Positions 1 to 8,500 of a DNA stretch of 10,208 bases are shown here, in pieces. This stretch comes from an uncultured beta proteobacterium (GTDB lineage: Bacteria; Pseudomonadota; Gammaproteobacteria; Burkholderiales; Burkholderiaceae_C): assembly GCA_903920405.1 (NCBI GenBank), contig CAIXMC010000291.1, positions 1 through 10,208 of the forward strand, written 5' to 3'. The translations under genes were made by a program, and so were the position numbers. How positions within the stretch are numbered: the first letter of the stretch is position 1; every line of letters starts with the position of its first letter. The notes under the pieces are model-generated. The model searched no databases and was not told the DNA's origin. It saw only the letters and a list, made by a program, of their open reading frames with translations.

Positions 1-86
1 TCATTCCCGCGAAGGCGGGAATCCAGACTGACTTTTTGTATCCATGAAGACCAAAATACACTGGATTCCCGCCTTCGCGGGAATGA
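1..86. repeat. Inverted pair of dRS3-like palindromic repeats
   Basis: Bases 1-26 and 61-86 are exact reverse complements of each other (26-bp arms, 34-bp spacer). Inside each arm lies a 20-bp palindrome, at 3-22 and 65-84, of the form ATTCCC-N8-GGGAAT with GC-rich centres GCGAAGGC and GCCTTCGC. That layout is the one known for dRS3 elements of Neisseria, and similar dispersed repeats occur in other proteobacteria. As a pair in inverted orientation it resembles a REP doublet (REPIN). The unit could form one long hairpin or two short ones in RNA or single-stranded DNA. It lies upstream of the pil operon leader. Whether it is mobile, a terminator for a gene to the left, or only a dispersed repeat cannot be told here. 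Confidence 0.85.
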
Positions 87-127
87 CGACATCTGGGCCA
101 GGGGTCTAAACGGTTACAAAAATTTTT

Positions 128-150
128 TCAGCAATAAATAATATTGCTGA
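128..150. promoter_or_regulatory. AT-rich dyad in the pil operon leader
   Basis: Bases 128-136 (TCAGCAATA) and 142-150 (TATTGCTGA) are perfect 9-bp inverted arms around a 5-base AT loop, directly preceded by an A5-T6 run (about 118-128). The site is about 70 bases upstream of pilM. It could be an operator-like site or a hairpin in the leader. Read on the minus strand, the hairpin is followed by A6 then T5, so a weak leftward terminator is also possible. I found no convincing sigma-70 -35/-10 pair with proper spacing between 87 and 220, so the promoter of the operon is not assigned. Confidence 0.35.
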
Positions 151-220
151 TAAGATTATGACCGTTGGTCAGAAATACCGTAGCGTAAGGTCGATGTCTG
201 TTTATCTTGAATAGGAGATC

Positions 221-1303
221 GTGTTGCTATCTTTGGGGTCATTATTTAGCCGTCAACCTGCTCCTATGCTGGGTTTGGATGTCAGTTCCTCTAGTGTCAA
301 GCTCGTTGAATTAAGCCGTAACAAGGCTGGTGGACTGGTGCTTGAAAGTTGTGCCATGGTGCCGCTTGAACGAGGCTGGATCGCAGACGGTAACGTAGAA
401 AAGTTTGACGAGGTGGCTGAGGCTTTGCGTCGCTTGATTAAAAAAAGTGGCACTAAAACCAAACATGTGGCTATGGCGCTGCCTCCATCTGCCGTCATTA
501 CCAAAAAAATTGTGTTGCCCGGTGGCATGACCGACTATGAGCTTGACCAGCAAGTGCAGACTGAGGCCAATCAATACATCCCCTTTCCCCTAGATGAAGT
601 CAGTCTTGATTTCTGCGTTGTCGGCCCTGGCACATCTGCAAAGGGCGACATTGAAGTGTTGATTGCGGCATCACGGCGTGAAAAAGTGCAAGACATTCAA
701 GGCTTGGCTGAGGCTGCCGGGCTGATTCCCGTTATTGTGGATGTTGAATCCTATGCCTCCCGGCTGGCTATGCGTCGCTTGATTGACCTTTTGCCCAATC
801 GGGGCGAAAATCACATCGTGGCGTTGTTTGAAGTGGGTGCGCTCACCACCAGCATGCAAGTCATGCGCAATGATGATGTTTTATACGATCGCGATCAAGC
901 CTTTGGGGGCGCCCAACTCACACAATTGATTGTTCGGCAATACGGTTTTTCAGTCGAAGAAGCAGAGACCAAAAAGCGCAGTGGTGATTTGCCGGATGAC
1001 TACCCCGTCGTCGTTCTTCGGCCGTTTGTTGAAAGTCTGGTGCAAGAGATTGGTCGTGCCTTGCAGTTTTTCTTTACCAGTACCACGCATAACAAGGTCG
1101 ATTTGGTTATGCTCGCAGGCGGATCGGCAGCCTTGCAGGGTTTGTCAGCGGCAGTGACCAAGCAGACAACTTTTGCCTGCGCCATGGCAGACCCCTTTGA
1201 AGGCATGACACTGGCAGATGGTATTCGTGCAAAAAAAGTATCGCGTGAAGCGCCTTCGTATTTGACATCTTGCGGACTGGCGTTGCGGAGGTTCATACAG
1301 TGA
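221..1303 (+). CDS. pilM: PilM, actin-like type IV pilus assembly ATPase
   Basis: PilM is a cytoplasmic actin-fold protein that binds nucleotide and the N-terminal tail of PilN, tying the inner-membrane alignment complex to the motor platform. The 360-residue product has the family's usual length. The first nucleotide-binding loop is LGLDVSSSSVKLVEL (about residues 17-31). The second phosphate loop is VALFEVGALTTS (about 200-211), and the adenosine-side motif is LVMLAGGSAAL (about 294-304). In the second loop a Glu (residue 204) stands where PilM proteins often have the Asp of DIGA. The start is GTG at 221 or TTG at 224: the Shine-Dalgarno sequence AGGAG (213-217) is 3 bases from the GTG and 6 from the TTG, so the TTG is a real alternative; the two differ by one residue. 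The stop overlaps the pilN start as GTGA. First gene of the operon. Confidence 0.95.
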   Translation: MLLSLGSLFSRQPAPMLGLDVSSSSVKLVELSRNKAGGLVLESCAMVPLERGWIADGNVEKFDEVAEALRRLIKKSGTKTKHVAMALPPSAVITKKIVLPGGMTDYELDQQVQTEANQYIPFPLDEVSLDFCVVGPGTSAKGDIEVLIAASRREKVQDIQGLAEAAGLIPVIVDVESYASRLAMRRLIDLLPNRGENHIVALFEVGALTTSMQVMRNDDVLYDRDQAFGGAQLTQLIVRQYGFSVEEAETKKRSGDLPDDYPVVVLRPFVESLVQEIGRALQFFFTSTTHNKVDLVMLAGGSAALQGLSAAVTKQTTFACAMADPFEGMTLADGIRAKKVSREAPSYLTSCGLALRRFIQ

Positions 1304-1914
1304 TTTTGATCAATCTGCTGCCTCATCGGGAAATTGCCCGTAAAAAGCGCAAAGATGCTTTCAATGTGGGCTTGGGCCTGTCCGCTTTGGTGGGTGGCCT
1401 GTTGGCTGGTCTGGTGTTTGTTTGGTATCAGGCGCAAATTTCGGAGCAGCAAAATAGAAACAACTTTTTGCAAGCTGAAATCAAAAAGTTTGACGAACAA
1501 ATCAAAGACATTGCAGGACTGGAGTCTCAAATTGCAGCTCTGGTGGCCAGACAGCAAGCTGTTGAAGACCTGCAGGCTGACCGCAATATGCCCGTGCATT
1601 TGCTCAACGAGGTTGTCAAACACTTGCCTGAGGGTGTTTATGTTAATTCCCTGAAGCAAGAGGCTCAAAGCGTGGTGATGCAAGGGGTTGCACAATCGAA
1701 CGAGAGGGTGTCAGAATTGTTGCGCAATTTGGCCAATAAATCGTCTTGGTTCGCCCGTCCTGAATTGATTGAAATTGTGACAAGTTCCATCGCACTGACC
1801 CCCAAAGACATGCGCAGGGTGTCCAATTTCAATATTCGCGTCAAGCTGGTGCGCACAAGCGAGCTTGCCAAAGACAAGGCAGCTTCTGCAGCTTCTGCAC
1901 CGTCTTCCAAGTAA
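1300..1914 (+). CDS. pilN: PilN, inner-membrane alignment protein of type IV pili
   Basis: PilN is a bitopic inner-membrane protein that pairs with PilO and carries the PilM-binding tail. The product is 204 residues when started at GTG 1300. That start gives the family's conserved N-terminus MILINLLPHRE with the INLLP motif (residues 4-8) that docks into PilM. It also has a good Shine-Dalgarno, GGAGG at 1287-1291, 8 bases upstream. A longer in-frame start at TTG 1270 would add 10 residues lying inside pilM and lacks family support. After a basic stretch (RKKRK, 14-18) comes one membrane segment (about 22-43), then a coiled coil (about 44-90) and a ferredoxin-like periplasmic domain. The C-terminus is a low-complexity Ala/Ser tail. 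Overlaps pilM by four bases (GTGA), which implies translational coupling; 26 bases separate it from pilO. Confidence 0.95.
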   Translation: MILINLLPHREIARKKRKDAFNVGLGLSALVGGLLAGLVFVWYQAQISEQQNRNNFLQAEIKKFDEQIKDIAGLESQIAALVARQQAVEDLQADRNMPVHLLNEVVKHLPEGVYVNSLKQEAQSVVMQGVAQSNERVSELLRNLANKSSWFARPELIEIVTSSIALTPKDMRRVSNFNIRVKLVRTSELAKDKAASAASAPSSK

Positions 1915-1940
1915 CCAAGTCACCAGGTACAAAGCACACT

Positions 1941-2603
1941 ATGGTTTCAATGCGTCATCTCAACTGGCAGGAATGGCAGGAACAGGTATCAGCCCAGTTT
2001 CGCAATCTGGATAGCAGAGACCCCTCAAGCTGGCCTCCTTTGCCTCGCTATGCACTGTTTGTCGGCCTGATGGTGCTGTGCGTGGTGGTTTTGTGGTTTG
2101 TCTGGTTGAAAGATGTGGATGCCCAACTGGTTGAAGAGCAAGCCAATGAAGTCAAACTGCGCGACGAATACAAGCAAAAACTTGCCAAGGCCACCAACCT
2201 GGAAGCCTTGAAAAAGCAGCGTGAGCAAGTGCAGCAGTATGTGACACAGCTTGAAAAACAGTTGCCCAGCAAGGCCGAAATGGATGCTTTGCTGTCTGAC
2301 ATCAATCAAGCCGGTTTGGGGCGAAGCCTGCAATTTGACTTGTTTCGTCCAGGCCAGGTGCTAGTGCGAGACTACTATGCCGAATTGCCCATTTCGCTGC
2401 GCGTCACGGGGCGTTACCATGATATGGGGGCATTTGCAGCCGATATTGCCAACTTATCGCGCATTGTGACTCTGAATAATCTCGCCATTGTGCCTGCACG
2501 CGATGGCATACTCACCTTGGATGCCGTCGCAAAAACATTTCGTTATCTGGACGCAGACGAGATCAGCGCCCAACGCAAAGCCACTGACAAGCCTAAAAAA
2601 TAA
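1941..2603 (+). CDS. pilO: PilO, inner-membrane alignment protein of type IV pili
   Basis: PilO forms the heterodimer with PilN that supports PilP and links the inner-membrane platform to the secretin. The product is 220 residues. It has a cytoplasmic N-terminus with two Trp (NWQEWQ, 8-13), one membrane segment (about 37-56), a charged coiled coil (about 58-112), and a C-terminal ferredoxin-like domain with the family-typical stretch ELPISLRVTGRYHDMGAFA (about 148-166). Start choice is soft: ATG 1941 and ATG 1950 are both in frame, and neither has a strong Shine-Dalgarno (only AGGT at 1925-1928, rather far). Its stop TAA (2601-2603) directly abuts the pilP ATG. Confidence 0.95.
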   Translation: MVSMRHLNWQEWQEQVSAQFRNLDSRDPSSWPPLPRYALFVGLMVLCVVVLWFVWLKDVDAQLVEEQANEVKLRDEYKQKLAKATNLEALKKQREQVQQYVTQLEKQLPSKAEMDALLSDINQAGLGRSLQFDLFRPGQVLVRDYYAELPISLRVTGRYHDMGAFAADIANLSRIVTLNNLAIVPARDGILTLDAVAKTFRYLDADEISAQRKATDKPKK

Positions 2604-3167
2604 ATGACTGTTACTAAATTTCTTCGTTATGTTGGTCTTGGGTGCTGGCTCATTGCACTCATTGCACTTGTCTCCTGTAGTTCTTCTTCGGGAGACGAAT
2701 TACAACAGTGGATGATCGAGCAAAGAGCACAGACGCACCCCCAAGTCAAACCTATCGCCGAACCCAAGCAATTCAAGCCAGAGTCTTACGCCATGGTTAC
2801 CCAGTTGGATCCATTCAGCAACCAAAAACTGACCCAGGCTCTCAAAAAAGATGCGAACCAGGCAGCCTCCAACGGTGCCCTGATAGCTCCTGAAATGTCA
2901 AGACGAAAAGAGCCTCTGGAAGAATTTCCATTGGATACCATGACGCTCGTCGGCAGCATGGTTCGGGAAGGCAAGCCAGTAGCTTTGGTTCAGGTGGGTC
3001 CGCTGCTTTACCAGGTTCGCGTGGGGGAGCACTTGGGGCAAAACTATGGCAAGGTGTTGAACATTGTGGAAACCGAACTCACCCTGCGTGAAATTGTGCA
3101 AGATGCTGCTGGCGAGTGGATAGAACGCCCGGCGAGCCTACATTTGCAAGAGAAAGGTCGAAAATGA
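2604..3167 (+). CDS. pilP: PilP, type IV pilus assembly lipoprotein
   Basis: PilP is the inner-membrane-anchored periplasmic lipoprotein that joins PilN/PilO to the N-domains of PilQ. The 187-residue product starts with a lipoprotein signal peptide ending in the lipobox L22-V23-S24-C25; Cys25 would be lipidated. A long flexible linker follows, with the family-typical VTQLDPFSNQKL (about residues 67-78). The compact C-terminal beta domain (about 108-185) contains MTLVGSM, GPLLYQVRVGEHLGQNYGKV and a C-terminal LTLREIVQD. There is no clear Shine-Dalgarno; the start ATG follows the pilO stop with no gap (TAAATG), so translation is probably coupled. Its TGA overlaps the pilQ ATG as ATGA. Confidence 0.95.
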   Translation: MTVTKFLRYVGLGCWLIALIALVSCSSSSGDELQQWMIEQRAQTHPQVKPIAEPKQFKPESYAMVTQLDPFSNQKLTQALKKDANQAASNGALIAPEMSRRKEPLEEFPLDTMTLVGSMVREGKPVALVQVGPLLYQVRVGEHLGQNYGKVLNIVETELTLREIVQDAAGEWIERPASLHLQEKGRK

Positions 3168-5293
3168 ATAAAGCACTTTCATCACTGGCGCACTGTATTG
3201 TTGCGCTGTGTCTGATGTTGATTGCGGCCTTGGTGCAAGCCCAGGTTGTGATTGAATCTGTCACGGGGTTTGTGCAAGGGGGGGCAGAGGTTGTGAAAAT
3301 CAACTTGAATCAAGCGATGAGCACCACGCCCGTGGGCTTTTCAATTCAGTCACCTGCCCGCATTGCTCTGGATTTTCCAGGTGTGCGCAGCGCTCTGGGG
3401 CGCTCCAATGTTGACATTAACCAAGGCAACCTGAAGTCTGTCAGTGTGGTACAGGCAGGCCAGCGCACTCGTGTGGTGCTTAATTTGAAACAATACACCC
3501 CCTACAAAACGCAGATGCAAGGTAAATCCTTGCTGGTGTTGCTGGAGCCAGTGAGTGCAACAGTGCCTTTGGATGCAGGCGCAGCAGCATCCAAAGTATT
3601 TGCCGAAAACCAAAACCGCGACACCCTGCCGTTGCGCGATGTGGATTTTCGTCGGGGTGATGACGGCACTGGCCGTGTCGTCGTCACACTGCCCAACAAC
3701 CAGGTGGGTGTCGATATTCGTCAGCAGGGCCAAACCCTGATGGTTGAGTTTATGAAAACGTCACTGCCGCAGGGCTTGCGTCGTCGTCTGGACGTGACAG
3801 ACTTTGGTACGCCTGTCAAAACGATCAGCACCGTCGAGGTCGGTGACCGCGTGCGAATGACCATTGAGCCGCAGGGTTTATGGTCACACAGCGCCTATCA
3901 AACCGATGATCAATTTGTGGTGGAAGTGAAAACTGTCAAGGTTGATCCCAGCAAACTCACCCAAGGCGTCGGTTACAACGGACAGAAACTGTCACTGAAT
4001 TTTCAGAACATCGAGGTTCGCTCGTTGTTGCAGGTGATTGCCGATTTCACCAACTTTAACGTGATCACTTCAGATTCTGTCAATGGCACTGTCACCTTGC
4101 GTCTGCAGGACGTGCCTTGGGATCAGGCATTGGATATCATTTTGCAGTCCAAGGGCTTAGGTATGCGCAAAACCGGCAACGTGTTGTGGGTTGCGCCCAA
4201 AGACGAAATCAATGCCAAGGAAAAACTCGACCTTGAATCTGCAGCGACGGTGCAAAATCTTGAGCCTTTGCGCACACAATCTTTTCAGATGAATTACACC
4301 AAAGCTGCCGAAGTGGCTGCCCAGTTGACAGCCTCTGGCAGTGGTGGAGGTACAGGCCCCTCGGCAGGCTCTCCCAGTTCACGCCTTTTAAGCCCACGTG
4401 GCAGTGTGATCGCCGAAGCACGAACCAACCAACTGTTTGTGACTGACATCCCCTCCAAACTGGAACAGGTGCAGCAATTGATTGCCAAACTTGATATTCC
4501 CGTGCGTCAGGTTTTGATTGAAGCCCGCATTGTGGAAGCCTCTGACACCTTTGGTAAGTCTTTAGGGGTGAAATTGGGCGGGGCTGACTTGCGTGCCCAA
4601 CAAGGAGGAACAGGGGGTTACGCGCTGGGTGGCGGCAATAGCGTTGCTTTTGGAACAAGTTACGCCAACGCTGTGGCCTCTACGGGTGCGGGGGGGACTG
4701 TAGATTTGACGAGTAACTTTGTGAATTTTCCGGTCGCAGGGGGGGCAACCTTTGCCTTTTCCATTTTCAGTGCTGCGGCGAATCGTTTTCTCAACCTGGA
4801 AATATCCGCTCTGGAGGCTGATGGCAAGGGTAAGGTAATTTCCAGTCCTAGAGTGGTGACTGCAGATCAGATCAAGGCGCTGATTGAGCAGGGAACTGAA
4901 TTCCCCTACCAAGTGGCATCGTCCAGTGGCGCCACTGCCATTGCTTTTCGCAAGGCCAGTTTAAAATTGGAAGTCACTCCCCAAATTACGCCAGAGGGCG
5001 GCATTATTCTTGAACTCGATGTCAACAAAGATACACGCGGTATCAATACGAGTGCCGGCTATGCCATTGATACCAAGCATATTAAAACGCAAGTCCTGGT
5101 TGAGAACGGTGGTACCGTGGTGGTGGGCGGTATCTTTACCGAAGATCAGTCGGATACTGTTGAGAAAGTTCCTTTTTTAGGCGATTTGCCTGGTGTGGGC
5201 AACCTGTTCAAGAGAACTTCCCGATCGTCAGAAAAACGAGAAATGCTCGTGTTTATTACGCCCAAGGTATTGTCAGACAAGGCTGCACGTTAA
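3164..5293 (+). CDS. pilQ: PilQ, type IV pilus outer-membrane secretin
   Basis: PilQ forms the oligomeric outer-membrane pore through which the pilus passes. The product is 709 residues when started at ATG 3164, which overlaps the pilP stop (ATGA), has AGAAAGG at 3151-3157 six bases upstream, and gives a clean signal peptide ending VQA (cleavage after about residue 26). The open frame extends further upstream (ATG 3116), but that part lies in pilP. Domains in order: two peptidoglycan-binding AMIN domains (about 29-126 and 156-256), a secretin/TonB short N-terminal domain (about 270-346), an N1/NolW domain (about 375-446) containing a Gly/Ser-rich loop (about 391-406), and the secretin barrel (about 446-706). 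The barrel ends in the signature VPFLGDLPGVGNLF followed by EMLVFITPKVL. The stop codon TAA coincides with the left flank of a long palindromic element. Confidence 0.97.
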   Translation: MNKALSSLAHCIVALCLMLIAALVQAQVVIESVTGFVQGGAEVVKINLNQAMSTTPVGFSIQSPARIALDFPGVRSALGRSNVDINQGNLKSVSVVQAGQRTRVVLNLKQYTPYKTQMQGKSLLVLLEPVSATVPLDAGAAASKVFAENQNRDTLPLRDVDFRRGDDGTGRVVVTLPNNQVGVDIRQQGQTLMVEFMKTSLPQGLRRRLDVTDFGTPVKTISTVEVGDRVRMTIEPQGLWSHSAYQTDDQFVVEVKTVKVDPSKLTQGVGYNGQKLSLNFQNIEVRSLLQVIADFTNFNVITSDSVNGTVTLRLQDVPWDQALDIILQSKGLGMRKTGNVLWVAPKDEINAKEKLDLESAATVQNLEPLRTQSFQMNYTKAAEVAAQLTASGSGGGTGPSAGSPSSRLLSPRGSVIAEARTNQLFVTDIPSKLEQVQQLIAKLDIPVRQVLIEARIVEASDTFGKSLGVKLGGADLRAQQGGTGGYALGGGNSVAFGTSYANAVASTGAGGTVDLTSNFVNFPVAGGATFAFSIFSAAANRFLNLEISALEADGKGKVISSPRVVTADQIKALIEQGTEFPYQVASSSGATAIAFRKASLKLEVTPQITPEGGIILELDVNKDTRGINTSAGYAIDTKHIKTQVLVENGGTVVVGGIFTEDQSDTVEKVPFLGDLPGVGNLFKRTSRSSEKREMLVFITPKVLSDKAAR

Positions 5294-5453
5294 GGATATG
5301 GTCAATAATAAGTTCCGCATTTGGCTCGTCGGATTTGGGCGCACTGCGTCGTTACAAATCGCTTATGTGGCTAGGCCACACTGCGCGATTTGCGCCTAGC
5401 ATTGCATCCCAACTCTAACGGCCAAATGCGGAACTTATTATTGACCATATCCT
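5293..5453. terminator. Possible bidirectional terminator or 3' end stem of the pil operon
   Basis: The same palindrome would fold, in transcripts of either strand, into a stem starting directly at the pilQ stop codon, with at least 33 paired bases at its base. No other terminator is visible between pilQ and the next gene. There is no classic U-tract right after the stem, so true intrinsic termination is uncertain. Protection of the pilQ mRNA 3' end is an equally good reading. Confidence 0.35.
5294..5452. mobile_element. Long imperfect palindrome with perfect terminal arms, MITE-like
   Basis: The outer arms 5293-5325 and 5421-5453 are perfect 33-bp inverted repeats. Symmetry continues inward around an axis at 5373: CAAATCGC (5355-5362) mirrors GCGATTTG (5385-5392) with a one-base offset, and TGTGGC/GCCACA (5366-5371, 5375-5380) flank the central TAG. 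Taken from GGATATGG to CCATATCC the element is 159 bp and flanked on both sides by TAA (5291-5293 and 5453-5455), consistent with a 3-bp target duplication. The left TAA is the pilQ stop codon. There is no room for a transposase, so it would be a non-autonomous element. Three flanking bases can match by chance, so the target duplication is suggestive only. Confidence 0.7.
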
Positions 5454-5564
5454 AAGTCATTCACAAGTATTTCCATCAGTTTCCTTGATCAGCACCATAG
5501 ATAATCCGCACCCGTTGCTTTACGGTATTTATTTCCATTGCACTTACCCATCAGAGGTTTCAAA

Positions 5565-8500
5565 ATGCGTCTTCCAACCTATTTAACAGCTTTGTTTGTT
5601 GCTGTATTTTTGACTGCTTGCGGTGGTGGTGGTGGTGATGGTGGAACACCTCTTGATGGTTCAGGAAGTTCACCGATTGTTCCCATCGTGACTCCTCTTT
5701 ATACAACGGCACCTCCCTTGTTGACCCTTCAAAATGGAACATCCAGCCCTTCGTACATCATTGGTGGAGGGGTTCCACCTTATGGTGCGAACAGTGAGTC
5801 TCCTTCCATCGTTGAAGTCACGGTCACAGGTTCAGAATTCGTCATTAATGCCAAAGGTAGCGGTTCAGCTTCGATCGTCTTTGTGGATTCCGCTGGAACA
5901 AAGCAAGCGATTTCTGTGACTGTTCCTGCCCCCGATGTTCTATTTACCGATTTGGGTTCTTCATCAGACATTTCCATCGGGACGACGATTTTTACCAACA
6001 TTTTTGGTGGTACCCCATTCACAGGGGCAGCGCCCTACGTTGTCAACAACAGCAATCCATCAGTGGTCAAAACGGTACTGAGTGGCACGACTTTGGCCAT
6101 TACAGGTCTGTCAACAGGTTCAGCCACCATCGCCATCAGCGATGCCAAGGGCAAGCTGACGACCATTTCCATGAACGTACCTACCCCCAGCGCCCTCTTT
6201 ACCGATGCGCCGAGCACCTTGACCCTTACCAGTGGGACTGCCAATTCGTTCACCATTTTTGGGGGTACCAAACCCTATGCGGTCAAGAATGGTAACCCTG
6301 CAGTTGCCAGTGCGTTGATAGTCAAGACGGCAGATGATGTTTTGACAATCAGTGGTATTTCAAGTGGTACATCAACGCTGGTTGTTAGTGACTCCAAAGG
6401 TGCTACGACAACCATCACCGTCATCGTGCCTGCACCGGGCGCGCTATCCAGTACTGCACCCGCAAACCTGACGCTGACCAGGGGAACAACAAACATTTTT
6501 GCCATCTCGGGGGGTACAAAACCGTATGGGGTGGCTAATAACAACCCTTCGGTAGCCAGTGAGCTGGTCACTGACTCCACACTGTCCATCACAGGCCTCT
6601 CTTCTGGAACAGCATCGCTTGTCGTTAGTGATGCCAAGGGTTCCACGCTCACGATCGCGGTGACGGTGCCAGACCCCGGCGCGTTGTTTACCACAGCCCC
6701 ATCGACGTTGACCATGCCCAAAGCAGGCTCACTCATGTTTGCCATTGCCGGTGGGGTTCCCGACTACACCGTTACCAGTAGCAATCCTGCGGTGGTCATT
6801 GTTACGCCGCCAGCAGCCGGTGGTTCTGCCTATACATTGACCAGTGGTACGGAGGGTTCTGCCACCATTGTGATCAGTGATTCCAAGGGTAAAACCGTGA
6901 ACATTGTTGCGACAGTACCTGCCGCGCCAGCACTCTTCACGGATGCACCCGCCAATGTGACCCTGGGTGTCACAACACCCTACCCCGTGACCGTATCGGG
7001 CGGTGTTGGCCCCTATACGGCATTAAGCAGTAACGCCGATGTGGTGTCCGCAACACCCACCACATCTGTTGCTGATGGAAAATTTGTATTCACTGGCAAG
7101 AACGCGGGTTCGACAGCAGTCACTTTCAAAGATGCAACAGGCACCGCGATCACCGTCTCTGTTACCGTACCAGCGCCTGCAACATTGTTCAGTACGGCGC
7201 CTGCCACGCTGGGCATCTTAAGTGGTGCAACCCATTATTACCAGGTGTTTGGTGGAACGCCGCCCTATGCTGTCAATGACAATAGCAATGGCACCATCGC
7301 CAAGGCAGTACTCAGTTTGGGGAGTGGCACTGTCAATGATCGACTGACGATTACAGGTTTGGTGCCAGGTCATCAAACGGTTGCCATCAGCGATGCCAAG
7401 GGTGCGGTTATCACCATTGATGTCACCGTCAATCAAGGCTTATTTACAGATGCACCTGCCAATCTAACCTTGGCCAGTGGCACAGGCAGCAATACCTTTA
7501 CCATTTTTGGTGGTGTCCCTTTCACGGGTGGTGTAGCCAATTACCACGTCAATAGCAGCAACACATCGGTTGCAAGTGCAAGCATTACTGGATCAACACT
7601 CACGATCGGTGCAAACTCCACCGGCTCAACAATACTGACCATCAGCGATTCTGTGGGTGCTACCACAACGACGACCGTCACAGTGCCCGGAGCAGGCGCA
7701 CTGCTCAGTACCGCGCCTGCAAACCTGACTTTGGCGATGGGTTCAAGCCACACATTTGCAATGACGAGTGGTGTTGCGCCTTACACGCCGGCCAGTTCCA
7801 ATCCGGCTTTGGTGAGTGCGACAGTGCCAGCAGGGTCGCCAACATCCTTGACGATTGCTGCTTTACCGGCAACTGCCGGAGGCACAGCCAACGTGAGTGT
7901 GACTGACGCCAAAGGCATGCAGCTTACGATTGCGGTCACTGTTCCTGCGCCATCTGCCTTGTTCACGACAGCGCCGGCAAAGCTGGCCATTGCGGCAGGC
8001 ACACCTGCCAAAACATTTGCTGTATTGGGTGGAACGGGCAACTACTCTGTGGTCAATACCCATCCAGCGATTGCATCGGGTGTCATGACAGGATCGTCTT
8101 TGGCTATTACTGGTTCAATGCCAGGTACAGGCTCTGTGATTGTCAGTGACAGCGGTGGCGCAATAGTCACCGTAGAGGTGACGGTCAATGCGCAGGGGCA
8201 ACTTTACTTGAGCGCATCGGGTTGTACCAATCCCGGAGTTGGTTCGGCTGCGCCAGCCTGTGGCAGTACTGTTTACATCCAGCCAGGCTCATCGAATACC
8301 TTTAACATTATTGGCGGTATCCCGCCCTACGTGGCCAACAGCAACAATCTGGCTGTTGGCAAGGGATCCATTGTGAACGCCAATCAACTCTTGGTGGAAG
8401 CCTTCGCGTCAGCGGTACTGCCGCAAACTGCACAAATCTCTGTCACCGATGCTGCGGGAACACAAATCAATCTGACGCTCATACCGCAGTCGTCCATATT

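Noticed and set aside
1000..1695. A 231-codon minus-strand frame across pilM/pilN
   Set aside because: It spans the junction of two well-supported plus-strand genes, reads as a Cys/His/Gln-rich protein without recognisable motifs, and is a shadow of the coding strand.
3116..3163. Longer PilQ start at ATG 3116
   Set aside because: It would add 16 residues before the signal peptide and lies inside pilP. ATG 3164 has a Shine-Dalgarno, the ATGA overlap and a clean signal peptide.
4209..4912. Overlapping minus-strand frames within pilQ
   Set aside because: They lie antisense to the conserved NolW and secretin domains of PilQ and have no features of their own.
5193..5399. Plus-strand 68-codon frame across the pilQ end and the palindrome
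   Set aside because: It is out of frame with pilQ, runs into a non-coding palindrome and lacks a ribosome binding site.
5485..5505. TTGATC (5485-5490) and GATAAT (5500-5505) as a promoter for the lipoprotein gene
   Set aside because: The boxes are only 9 bases apart, far short of the roughly 17 needed. GATAAT alone is a fair -10 match but has no partner at proper spacing.
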